A DNA stretch of 64,000 nt from Eimeria necatrix (taxonomy: Eukaryota; Apicomplexa; Conoidasida; Eucoccidiorida; Eimeriidae): assembly GCF_000499385.1 (NCBI RefSeq), contig NW_013655003.1, positions 1-64,000 of the forward strand, read 5' to 3'. A model generated the notes under the pieces. That model was not told the origin of the DNA, searched no databases, and worked only from the letters and a program-made list of their open reading frames with translations. The translations under genes and the position numbers were made by a program. Of the stretch, positions 22,467 through 33,165 are shown piece by piece. Each line of letters begins with the position of its first letter. Positions within the stretch are counted from its first letter, which is position 1.

Positions 22467-25400
22467 TACTCAATGAATCGAAGGCGTTGTCGGCAAGTTG
22501 ATAAGGTGAAACGTGAAACGTTCGTATAACTCTGCCTTAAAAGATGCTTTGATTTACTTTTTTGATGCGCTGCTTCGCTTCAAATGCTTGTTCACTGATG
22601 CGAACTTTTGAAATCAACTTTTCTGCATTCACTTACTCATCCTGTCAGCTTTTGAGCCGAATATCTGTTTTAGCTTAGCCTTGCCCTGTTTGGAAGCCTT
22701 GCTTTTAATGTGCAGACACAGTCTCCTACCGTTAGGATGTCTCCAGAGGTACCTCATGGCTTAAAATTGATGCGAGTGCTGCAGCCTCAAATATAGCGAA
22801 GTTTCAACTTGTGCTGAAGCTGTCAGCATTCGATTTTGTTGAGACTGCTGTAACTTATCCTGACAATTCCTTTGTATACCCTGTTTCATTCTTGGGCCTG
22901 GAGAAATCCATATGCATTTTAGTGCACCAGTCCGTTTATACTGAACTCTCCGTCCGCGCAGAGCTGTGTACGACGAGCCCTTGTGTAGCCTGCTTTTCAG
23001 CCAAACGAACTAAATTGTCTACTGAAAAGCAAATTCTTTTTGGTGCCCATAGATTAGGCTGATTTCGTCCATGCATTTTAAAACTAATACTAGGTGGGCA
23101 ACTTTTGGGGATCATATTTTTTTCAGCTGATCTAGGTTCTGACAATGGCTGAAGAAGGCTGAACTGAATTGGGTTTAGTGTGAAATGTCAATTTCACACT
23201 TACCAGCTCGCCTCTTGTTGCATTTGTTGTAACATACGTTCAGCTGTAAAACACGTTCATCCATCTTTCATTACGAGAAGATGTGTTCATGCAATGGGTT
23301 GCAGTTCAGGTCTATACAAAACTTTGAAGGCAGTTCATTTATTCTACGTGGGTAGCAGCAAGCCTCTGCGTAACTCGTCGATCTATAATGCTGGTATTAA
23401 CACGGGCGAGTGCTACAGTTGCTATGAGACCTTAGCTTGAATATGAATGGCCTGTATTTATCAATGCTGCTTGGAGCAGTTTAAAAGCATGATGCATCCT
23501 GTAACTTTGCATCTGTGCTTACCCTTTCTCCGGTAGGACGAACAACACAGCTTCACTGTAAAAATTATAACCTTCGTCGCTCTGCTTCGCAGCAGAGCGA
23601 CGAAGGTTATAATTTTTAACGTGAAAACTGTGCCTAACTTGCTGTGCACGCATTCCTAGGCCACGTTATTCATTTGCTAACATCCAATAAGGCCCCAAAA
23701 TCGTCTTAGCGTCACAACGCGAGCAAGTAGTTTTGTGAGCTCTACGGCAGGCTCGTCTTGAAGGCTATCGCTAAGGATCATATGTTACACTCCTCAAAAA
23801 GAAGCGTGTTACATGAAGAAAGAAGCAAATTTAATGGTGAATACATGCGCCTCACTTTACGCTCAAACAAGCGTAATCTTACTTCGAAAAATTGTGGGCC
23901 AAAAGACAGCTTCTGGACACTAGAATAAGAGACTCAAGCACACTCACTAAAATAGCCAAATCACCTTATGTGCGGAGAAAAGGCTCCTGGGCAGGAAGGG
24001 CTGCTTCCAGTGAACAGAGGCGCACAAAACCATCTCTCCTCACTGAAAACTCATGGATACATTTACCCATATACAGTGGAATATGTTAAGCAATACTGGC
24101 AGCATTCCATTAAACACGTATTTGGAAAGCAAACACTACAGGCTTGTTTTGTGTTGCAAACGCCCGCCTCACCTTTCGCAGTAACTCTTGAAAGGCACGT
24201 CTTAAATGACTGTTTTCGATGCCTTTGTATGCATGTCGCCGTCTGGAAGCCCTTTAAAGCATAATTCACGAAGCTTATAGTTTTACATATTTGAAAAGTT
24301 AACAAACCTAGTTTGCTCAATTCTTGTTTCCTATTTAATGATAGTCCAGTTCATTTGTATTTGGTTTTGCCACTCCTACGTCTAAGTACACACTTTGCAC
24401 CTGATAGAAGATGCTCTCATGCCATGACGTACCACCCTAGTACACCTGCATAGATCCTGTAACACGCCTGTTCACGCTCGTAATCAATGGGACGGGAAAT
24501 GTTGTTAGGAACTCTGCATCCTGAGAAGCAAGCCGATCCCCCTGACTCACCGCCGCTGTTAGCTTCGCTGAGGAGCAAGAAATTGTCGCCTGTGCCGAAC
24601 GCACTCAGACCACCTCTTCACACAATTAGACTCGTTTGTTGTTCATAAGGAAGAAGATTCAATTCCACTTGACCAAGACAGCAGGAGTCCTTCGCCAGAA
24701 TGTCTACAGAGCGTCACGGCTCACAGTAGAATAGTTGAGGCATATCATTTATCAAGCGCTGCTATATATTTCGCAGTAGTTCATTCAAACCTTGTGAACC
24801 GCCGAATTTTGGGGATCTCAGCACGATCAAAGGGGCTGTTCGGGGAGAAAGAGGTTCCCTGAAAGCGTATCGATTTAGTTAGCATCGTATGAAACTACAG
24901 TGCAGTAACCAAAAGGTCATTGTTGAACAGTAAATGCAAGGAAGAGCGCAACTGTCTTCAATTCTCGTTAAGCACTAGTAGGTGCTAAAGAATCCGTTGC
25001 ATTGATGTGGTCTGAATCTAGGCTACCAGATTATTCTTATCACAAACCTTTTTCGCCTTCTTCCTGCAAATATCCAGAGAAACATGTGCAAACTTTGTGC
25101 TAGGTGATGTGACTGCTCCCTAAATGGAGATTCACTGTTGCGCATTGGAACTGCGCATCCCCTTCTCTCTACAGAGAATATCAATTACTTGTCCACCGTT
25201 GCATATTTGAATTCGTGGCAAAGTATATCTATTTGTGGGTCTCCACACTACTTGATGCAGCTTCGAGATCGTTTACCAGTTGTGCAGAAATAAGTTGGGG
25301 GCGAGCTGCTCCGAGATCAATTGCAACAAACGAAGTCACAGGTTGTCCATGTCAAGTGAATGCAGAGTTGAGATATGCCCAGTGCACCCTGACCTAGAAC

Positions 25401-25836
25401 ATACTGTTCATGTCTCGGCGCCTCTAGAATGCATTCTAGATGTTTCAGGTGCAATTTTGTTTCCTCCACATAACTGGACTTTGGAGGACAATTTCTATGT
25501 GTGCAACATTCTCGTCATATGCCGCGTATACTTTCTCAGCCTTTAGTGGGATAGCAAAGGTAACTATCGAAGATGGTGGAATAAACCTGGAGTTAAGAAA
25601 AAGTGGGTTCTCAAAAGTCGCCGCTGGATGCCCGTGATGAATGGTGTAAGAATTCAGAGCATGCCAACTGCGAATATAAAGAGCTTCCAACGAACCTCAG
25701 ATCCTCAGCGGATCTTTCAAGAGCCACAAAGACCGTTTCTTCAGGTTGGAACTAATGAGGTGAGCGGCTCAATGAGTGCAATTATATGCAAAAGGCCCAG
25801 GCTCTGTTACCAGCGTACGCCTCATAGTTTGCAGGG
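22467..25836. other. SAG-free interval, remaining part
   Basis: There is no recognised gene. 22811-23062 (+) is an 83-codon frame without known motifs. The hairpin at 23560-23617 is listed separately. 25440-25800 is the 3' flank of gene 6 and contains a copy of the antisense-open block described in findings. Confidence 0.35.
23560..23617. repeat. Perfect 27-bp inverted repeat with 4-nt loop
   Basis: The left arm 23560-23586 and right arm 23591-23617 are exact reverse complements around the loop TCGC. It is far too long and lacks the context for an ordinary terminator. Confidence 0.95.
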
Positions 25837-26982
25837 TCACACTGCTGCCAAACTTAACACTGCGATAAAGAATGCAATGAAACCTGGGGTGGCGATTGAA
25901 GCTGACCCTGTAAGGGAGGATGTGATCCTGTCCCATTGATCCTGCCTGCGCAACAATAGCCAACGCTTGCGTAGTCACAATCCGCTCCACGGGAAGCCAT
26001 AGTTTGTTAACTAGCCACTCTTGAGATGAAGGGATTGCGTTGGTGCTTACGTGAATGGAGCAGAATTTTTGTCTGCAAAGGCAGTGGGCATTGTTTTGCA
26101 AATAATTGCGTATCCATGCTCTTCGCTTCCGCTTGGACTCTCGCGAATCAATGAATCTCCAGGAGTAGTGGTTTTAGTGCAAGTGACGACTTGGCAATCT
26201 GCAGTGGCATTAGATGATGGGTTGTAAAGGGCTATAAATGAAACGTTGTTATAGCTCTTGTAAAGATCTCCAGCTTGACTCTCTGACGGCGGCAGTCCTG
26301 TGAAATTTTTGAAGGCTGCCTTCCAGTAATCAACTGTTTCCTTGCAGTTCGGTTCCGCGGCAGTTAGGGACTTGAAAGCGTATGTTCCTTTCTCAAAGGG
26401 ATTCGTTCCGCTTGTCGCCTCTACAGGTTCTCCTTGCGTCTGAGGGAAACAAACAGAAAATGTCACAGTGCCAGAGGCGGTTAGTGCCGGTGACTTGAGG
26501 AATACTCTGCTCCACTTACTGGTATCAGGTGCTCGCAAACTTTTTTCCACTCAGTGTCGTCTTCTAGGTCTCCTGCAGGAGCACTTAATTTATTGTCGTT
26601 TGTGGCCTCCGCGAAATTCTCCAACCCCGCTGCCTCACGGGCAGCGTTGACCTCGCTGAGGCACTTGACACTTCCACCTGCAGTGTTTGCATTGAAAAGC
26701 AATTTATATTTGTAATGCATTTGCTAGGGCTAAGTCGAGTTAACTCGCATTCGTACGGTGGAACTCACTTGCACTAGCTGACTGTGAGGGTATTTATCTT
26801 CCTTCAGAGGGACGCCAGCCTCAGCTTCCAGTAGAAATGGGCAGCACACTGAGGATTCACTACTTACCGAGAGATGCAGTGTACGTGATTGTTGGTTCAC
26901 TTTGTTGTGAGGTTCCCAGGTATGAGACAATCAGCAGAAAGAGCGAGGCGCTGAAAACAGATGGTATGCGCAGGGGCAGCAT
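25837..26982 (-). CDS. SAG-family surface antigen, array gene 6
   Basis: Exons 26982-26868, 26677-26520, 26439-26051, 25945-25837; 256 aa. The signal peptide is MLPLRIPSVFSASLFLLIVS. It is the first of the 25-46 kb subgroup, marked by AAEPNCKETVDYW, 389-nt exon 3 and a 158-nt exon 2. The subgroup's usual LYNxQDNVSF is LYKSYNNVSF here. Cysteines: VKCLSEVN, VCEHLIP, NCKETVDYW, ADCQVVTC, AIICKTMP. Both NFT and NVS sequons are present. The GPI tail ends FIAVLSLAAV. The upstream motif (CTGAGCACCAGATCT) is at 27310-27324, 328 bp before the ATG. Confidence 0.9.
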
Positions 26983-27747
26983 CTTCGAATGTTTGATCCT
27001 AGAAAAGCTAGGCTGCAAAAATATTACCTAGAGAAAACTCAAAGGGAAAATCATTTAGCAATGAACGAGCAAAAGAAGGTTGAATATACAGCAAAGAATG
27101 TGACCCATGCCGTCACGGCCACTGTGGATCGGTGCAGAGCAGCCCTGAGAGAACGGGCACGACAAGAGTCTGGCTTTGCTCTTGCAGAGCTCTACCAATT
27201 GAAATTCAACCAGGATGCAACATAAAAAATATAAATTGTGGGAGCAGTTTTTTTCAGGATAAATGTAGAGCGAGTCTTGAAGGAACACGGTTTGCTTGTA
27301 AGTTGTGACCTGAGCACCAGATCTGCGTGATCGGGGAAACGAACAGTTCTGTAGTGCACTAGCCAGAAAGAGAAGTTTGCCCTTTCTATGGCATCATCTT
27401 ATATATGCCATTTGACTAAAAATCTAACTGCATTTATGTGGGCTATTTCAAGATATCTGTTGGCATCGAAAGGGGCCTTTCACCATCGGTGTTTGGTTGG
27501 TGGCTCAGAACTCACTACGGGCCCACCTCGTATACTCCTCTTTTGCCTCGCATATTCCTATAAATTTCAAGTAGCTAGAAGAAAATAATTGTAAAGAGGA
27601 AAAAGATGCCAATTTCTACGTTACCGATTCCAGCCCCAACAAGCCCCCCTTTAACCACCCCACCTTCTTTGTCTTCTTTTTTTTCATTTTTATTTTTTGA
27701 GTTTTTTATTTGCAAATACTTCTGTCTTCTGTTTAGCGGCAAGCGCC

Positions 27748-28027
27748 AAACCCTAAACCCTAAACCCTAAACCCTAAACCCTAAACCCTAAACCCTAGAG
27801 CGTGGACTCGCTTCTTGCCGTCGAATAACCAACCATAGCGTCTTCCTGCAAACCAAACCCTAAGCGCTAAACCCTAAACCCTAAACCCTAAACCCTAAAC
27901 CCTAAACCCTAAACCCTAAACCCTAAACCCTAAACCTTAAACCCTACTTCTGGCTGTGCTCTCCCACGCATTTGTTATGAGCTGTTCAATGCCGCCTTCT
28001 GCTTCCAGACCCCTAAACCCTAAACCT
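27748..28027. repeat. Interstitial telomere-like repeat (AAACCCT)n
   Basis: Three runs of the heptamer lie at about 27748-27795, 27855-27946 and 28012-28026. They are separated by unique sequence of about 60 bp each and contain a few variants (AAACCTT, TAAGCGCT). AAACCCT (TTTAGGG) is the telomeric unit of coccidia, and interstitial islands are known in Eimeria genomes. The array of SAG genes continues on both sides, so this is not the chromosome end in this assembly. Confidence 0.97.
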
Positions 28028-28145
28028 CACCGTCATTTTTTTCTAGAGGGAGGCGGGGAGGGATTTTCATGAATACCACACAACGCCGTGCCCAACAGCC
28101 ACGCAATGGCCAAAAAGCTGCAGTATATGCTGCTTTTTACTCCGC

Positions 28146-28260
28146 AAAGATTTGGAGTGTACTTCATCTTGTTAACTTCAACTGCTCCACTATTTCAGCT
28201 GCCAACTTCAAGCATGAGCAGCGACGTCGTTACAACGGCAAGGATGCTCCGAGGCGGCAT
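28146..28260 (-). pseudogene. Orphan SAG exon 1 relic
   Basis: Read from 28260: MPPRSILAVVTTSLLMLEVGS, then TGA, then codons ending MKYTPNL. The length from ATG to the expected junction is exactly 38 codons plus one base, as in most live SAG first exons. It has an in-frame stop and no GT donor (CGGA follows). No exons 2-4 follow it. Confidence 0.6.
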
Positions 28261-29460
28261 CTGTTCCAAACATATTACAAAGAAAAAACTTAAATAAAAC
28301 TTTCACCAGAATAAGAGGCTAGAATCAAAGCGAAAGCGAACACGACGGCGACGTCACCTTGTACCGTTGGTTGTCCAACCGGGCTTCATCTGGATTTCCG
28401 AGCACGTTGCCGCCAGGCAGCGCCGGCAGATCAATAACAATATTTGCGTTTAAAGGACTTTGACTTATAAATTGAAAGAACAAGGAGTTCTGGCGGAACT
28501 CGGTTGGTGGTAGGCACCCTGCAAACAGGTAGTGGCACGTCACTTCGACAATTCTCCTTGCTGGCTCATATCTTCTCGCAGACCTGCAGCAGAATCGACG
28601 CGTTTTCTTGTTTCCTAGTTAACCTTAGCTAAACCACACCTCTATCCCCCTTGTTCACTTCCTACAGGGTTGTGGTGTGGAAATGATGCGCCTCTTGGGG
28701 CTTTCACATCGAGAGTCGCGACTGTATGAAAAATCATCTGCCCCAAGTGTTTGCCAAGAGCTTGACCCAGCCCGCACAGCCACAAAGAGGAAAATTGAAC
28801 GAAGAAGATGTTATGGTGTAGCATATCTCGCATTATAAGGGTTGATTGATCAGTCGAACAATACAATGGGAAAACGAAATTGAATGAAATGCCATCTTCC
28901 ACAAATGTTTGCCAGCGTCCACCGAAACGAACGACGATAAGCCAAGCCCCCCATATGGGGCCTAGCATGTCAACGCAGCCACTAAAACGCCTTGAGCTAG
29001 TTCAAACACACTGCGTCCGCCCAGGCGCTTCTGATAAGTAGTTGAGCGATTTCATTTGCGGTTTGTTTCCTCCCCCTATCTTCGGTTGACACGGCTTCCC
29101 ATAGGCCTGCCTCTTTACTGTCGAATATCAGTAGGCTTTTCTGATTCTCACTGAGTTGGGAAAAATACTTGTTGAAGCTAGCGGAATCCAACTAGAGTTG
29201 AAGAAAATTAATAGCTCAAAATTGTCCTTTGAAGACTATGACGCATGCAGCAAGCATTTATTTCGTGGTGACTACGAGAACAAACAGCTTCCAACCAGCC
29301 TCAGACAAGCAACGAAAGCCGATTTTCTTTCATGCTTCAAAAGGGACTGGAAAGGATTTCTCCTTCAGGTCGGCTCAAGTGTGAAGCGCTGCTTCACAAG
29401 GACAGCTTGGTGCAAAAGGCCTCTGCGCTGTTACCAGCGTACAACTCACAGTTTGCAGGC

Positions 29461-30605
29461 CTACAGTGCTATCAAGCTGAACACTGCGATGAAGAATGCA
29501 CAAAAGCCTGGGATGGCGGTTGAAGCTGACCCCGTGAGCGAGGATACGACCTTGTCCCACTGGTCCTGCCTGCGCAAAAACAACCATTACTTTCATACTA
29601 AAGGTTCACTTCACGAATATCCATGGTTTGCGGAGTATTTGGTAATGAGAAAAAGGGGTTACGCTGTTGTTTACGTGAATGGGGCAGAATCTTCGTCTGC
29701 AAATGCAGAGGGCATCGTCTTGCAAATCAGCGCGTAGCCATATTCGGGGCTTTGGTCTGAATCACTCTCCAGCACTGTGCCTCCTGCAGTGGTTTTAGTG
29801 CACGTAACAACTCTGCAGTCTGCAGTGGCATCGGATGAGGGGTTGTACAAGGCTACAAAAGAAACGTTGTCTTGATTTTTGTATAGATTTGCGCCTTGAG
29901 TCTTTGATGGCGGAAGGCCAGTGAAACTTTTGAAGGCTGCCTTCCAGTGATCAACTGTTTCCTTGCAGTTAGGTTCTGCGGCAGTTAGGGACTTGAAGGC
30001 ATATGTTCCATCCTTAAAGGGATTCTCTGAATTGGCCGCAGCCACAGCTTCGGTTTGCTCCGTCTGACAGAAGGAAAAGGAAAATATCACAGGACCGAAG
30101 CTTGTTAGTGTCGGTGACTACAAAATTTTTTTAGCGCTACTTACTGGAATCAAATGCATGCAAACTTTTTTCCATTCCTCATCTTCGTCTAGGTTGCTTT
30201 TTGGAGCAATTAATTTTTTGCCTTCTGGGGCGTCCGTAAAGCTTGGCAACCCAGCTGCTTCACGCGCAGAATTGACCTCGCTGAGGCACTTGGCACTCGT
30301 GCCTGCAGAGTATGCATTGAAACAGACTTTTGTTTTGTCTTACATGAGCTTAGGCTATTTCATGGCAAGTATAATGAGCTTGGAGTCGTACGATGAAACT
30401 CATTTGCAGCAGCTGACTGCGCGTTTTCGAACGGACACCAGCGCAAGCTTCAACGAGAAATTAGTGGCACAGTGAAGGCACACTACTTACCCAGAGTTGC
30501 AGTGTATGTTGGTGCTTGTTGACCTGCTTGTGAGATTTTCAGGGATGAGGCGCTCAGCACAAAGAGCGAAGCACTGAAAAGCAATGATATCCAGTGAGGG
30601 AGCAT
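29461..30605 (-). CDS. SAG-family surface antigen, array gene 7
   Basis: Exons 30605-30491, 30302-30145, 30063-29675, 29569-29461; 256 aa. The signal peptide is MLPHWISLLFSASLFVLSAS, followed by a Gln-rich start of the mature chain (SQAGQQAP). Cysteines: AKCLSEVN, VCMHLIP, NCKETVDHW, ADCRVVTC, ALICKTMP. VDHW marks the closely related trio of genes 7-9. The NFT sequon is SFT here. Exon 2 has an acidic run (NLDEDEEW). The exon 4 tail ends FFIAVFSLIAL. Upstream motif CTGAGCACTAGATCT lies at 30926-30940, 321 bp before the ATG. Confidence 0.9.
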
Positions 30606-30925
30606 CTTCGAAAATTTGACCTTTAAAGAACACGCTTGGAAAAATTACCTGACTGATTTTATGAAAGGAACCATTCTGTAGGGGAAGGGGCAAAAAAAAG
30701 TTGTGCTGGAAGCAAGCAGTGTGAGTGCGGGCGTCACTGCCTCCTTGGAATCGGGCGCGCAGCAGTGGCCGGAAAGAGACGCGCACAACTAAGGGGTGGA
30801 TCTGCGTTTGCAGAGCGTCACCACTTGAAATTTAGTTAGCATATCTTTTCAAGAAAGTAATTGTTTGATGTGTTTATCCCAGGATGGGTGTAAGAGGCAA
30901 AAACACCTTCTGAGCAACCAGTCAA

Positions 30926-30940
30926 CTGAGCACTAGATCT
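30926..30940 (-). promoter_or_regulatory. Conserved SAG upstream motif (best copy)
   Basis: CTGAGCACTAGATCT on the + strand (AGATCTAGTGCTCAG toward gene 7). The same or a nearly identical motif lies at an almost fixed distance upstream of 13 SAG ATGs in this window. It may be a core promoter or transcription-start element; no binding factor is known to me. Confidence 0.55.
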
Positions 30941-31368
30941 ACGTGAACACAGAAGTTTGCACCTCTGTCGATGAGCTAGCCACCAAGACAACTCTACTAT
31001 TTCTATGCGTCCCTGTTAAGTGCTTTATTTTACAGAGAGTCAAATTCTAGATACTCGGGGGATTTCATGGTGTGGGTTGGCACTGGTAACAGGCTTTTCC
31101 CCATCGGTGTTTGCTTATCGGCTCAGCAAGCAAAACGCGCCCTCCTCATATAATCTTGGAATGTCTCACCTTTCCCCAAAACTCCCATGCATGCAAAAGA
31201 ACTCGATCATTGAGGGGACCAACATGACACAGCCCTTGTGACCTCTCGCCGTTTTGCTTCTAGGGAAGCCGAGGACGGTTTTTTCTTGAATCCACAAGGA
31301 GAGTCCTGCCCAACGTCACACATCAGCCTAAAAATTGCTGGGAACGCCGCAGTCATTTTTGCTTGATC

Positions 31369-31480
31369 CAAAAGAGTTGCAGTATGTTTTGCGGTGTTTC
31401 CTTCAACTGCCGCATTTGTTTCAATTGCACGTGTCAACCACTAGCAGCGCCAGCGTCACAACGGCCGGGAGGCCTGGCAT
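31369..31480 (-). pseudogene. Orphan SAG exon 1 relic, frameshifted
   Basis: From the ATG at 31480: MPGLPAVVTLALLVVDTCN then stop. A shifted frame later reads KHTATLL, matching the YTATLG end of live first exons. The donor is lost. Confidence 0.5.
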
Positions 31481-32011
31481 CGATATTTGTGGCGAGCAGA
31501 CCATACATGATATAATTCGATCGAGGCGCGGTCATCGCCACAAGCCTTCCAATATGTACCGGGACCAAAGACAAAATGCCAAGGCAAAGATGGGGCATGG
31601 CAGGTGAAACCGGCAACAAGAACCTTGGGTTTATTGACGCTGTGTCCACCCAGGAGCCCCTGATAAAAATCTTAAGCGATTCCATATGTAGTCCATTCCC
31701 TCGGCATATCTTCGCATGGCAAGGCTTCCCATGCGCCTGCCTTCTTATTGCCAAATATCAGAAGGTTTATCCAGCTCTTAGTAGTGACATGGTTCAGATG
31801 TCTGTTAAAGCTAGCTGAATCCAACTAGAGTTGAAGAAAACGAACAGTTCAAAATTGTTTTTTGACAAGTTTAATGCATGCGACATAGTAAAATCGACTT
31901 TCGTTGCTTATCAGAGGCTGGTTGGAAGCTGTTTGTTCTCGCTGCCACCATGACAGCTTCGTGTAAAAGGGGCCTGCGCTGTTGCCACCGTATAACTCAT
32001 AGTCTGCAGAG

Positions 32012-33165
32012 CTACAGTGCTATCAAGCTGAACACTGCGATGAAGAATGCACAAATGCCTGGGATGGCTGTTGAAGCTGACCCCGTGAGCGAGGATGCGA
32101 TCTTGTCCCACTGGTCCTGCCTGTGCAAAAGCAGCCAACACTCGCATACTCACAGTCAACCTCACAGAATGACATAGTTTGTTAACTATTCAGTGGTGAT
32201 ATGAAGGTGTTACGCCGTTGCTTACGTGAATGGGACAGCATTGTCGTCTTTAAAGGCAGAGGGCATCGTCTTGCAAATCAGCGCGTAGCCATATTCGGGG
32301 CTTTGCTCTGAATCATTCTGCAGCACTGTGCCTTCTGTAGTGGTTTTAGTGCAGGTGACGACTTGGCAATCTGCAGTGGCATCGGATGAGGGGTTGTACA
32401 AGGCTACAAAAGAAACATTGTCTTGATTCTTATATAGATCTGCGCCTTGAGTCTTTGATGGCGGAAGGCCAGTGAAATTTTTGAAGGCTGCCTTCCAGTG
32501 ATCAACTGTTTCCTTGCAGTTAGGTTCGGCGGCAGTTAGGGACTTGAAGGCGTATGTTCCATCCTGAAAGGGGTTCGCTGCGCTTGCCGCAGCCACGGGG
32601 TCTGTTTGCTCCGTCTGAGAGAAGGAACAAGAAAATGTTACAGTGCCGGATGGTGCTAGTGTTGGAGACTCTATAAGTATTTAGAGCTTCTTACGGGAAT
32701 CAAATGCGTGCAAACTTTTTTCCACTCTGTATCTTGGTCTAGGTCTTCCTTTGGATCAGTTAGCTTTTTATCCTCTGTGGCTTCTGTAAAATTTGGCAAC
32801 CCGGCTGCCTCACGGGCAGAATTGAGCTCGCTGAGGCACTTGACACTTTTTCCTGCAGCATGTGTATTAAAGCATACGGTCTTCAGGTGATGCTGTCTCT
32901 TGGAAAGTATAATGAACTTGGAATCGCACGATGAGATTCAGCTGCAGCGGCTGCACTTCAGCTGCAGCAGCTGCGGCAGCCGAGTGTCCGCGTTTTCAAA
33001 CAGACACCAGAGCAAGCTTCAACGCGAAATTAGTGGCACAAAGGAGGTATATTACTTACCCAGAGTTGCAGCGTATTTTGGTGTTTGTTGACCTGCTTGT
33101 GTGATTTTCAGGGACGAGGCCCTCAGCACCAATAGCAAGATGCTGCAAATGTACAGGGGCAGCAT
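32012..33165 (-). CDS. SAG-family surface antigen, array gene 8
   Basis: Exons 33165-33060, 32852-32695, 32614-32226, 32120-32012; 253 aa. Exon 1 is three codons shorter than usual, and its signal peptide (MLPLYICSILLLVLRASS) has an Arg inside the hydrophobic core, which may weaken it. Cysteines: VKCLSELN, VCTHLIP, NCKETVDHW, ADCQVVTC, ALICKTMP. The exon 3 end is VPFT rather than APFT. Very close to gene 9 across exons 3 and 4. The upstream motif is at 33492-33506. Confidence 0.9.

Larger units (their letters stand above)
26983..29460. other. Spacer containing telomere-like repeats and an orphan exon relic
   Basis: 26983-27330 is the gene 6 promoter region. 27600-27720 is pyrimidine-rich. 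27748-28027 has telomere-like repeats. 28146-28260 is a SAG exon 1 relic (both listed separately). 28660-29000 matches spacer blocks near 34480-34800 and 37790-38100. 29150-29460 is the 3' flank of gene 7. Confidence 0.5.
30606..32011. other. Spacer: gene 7 promoter, exon relic, gene 8 downstream region
   Basis: The promoter blocks lie in 30606-30945. A degenerate SAG exon 1 relic at about 31369-31480 is listed separately. 31576-32010 is the 3' flank of gene 8 with an open + strand frame. No independent gene was recognised. Confidence 0.5.

Noticed and set aside
27748..28027. True chromosome end
   Set aside because: The runs are short, interrupted, and flanked by SAG genes on both sides.
29156..29737. 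193-codon + strand frame
   Set aside because: It runs antisense through exon 4, intron 3 and part of exon 3 of array gene 7. The frame is a shadow apart from the 3' flank part noted in findings.
32938..32985. CAG/CTG-rich stretch as a homopolymer-coding repeat
   Set aside because: It is short and imperfect and lies in intron 1 of array gene 8, not in a coding frame.
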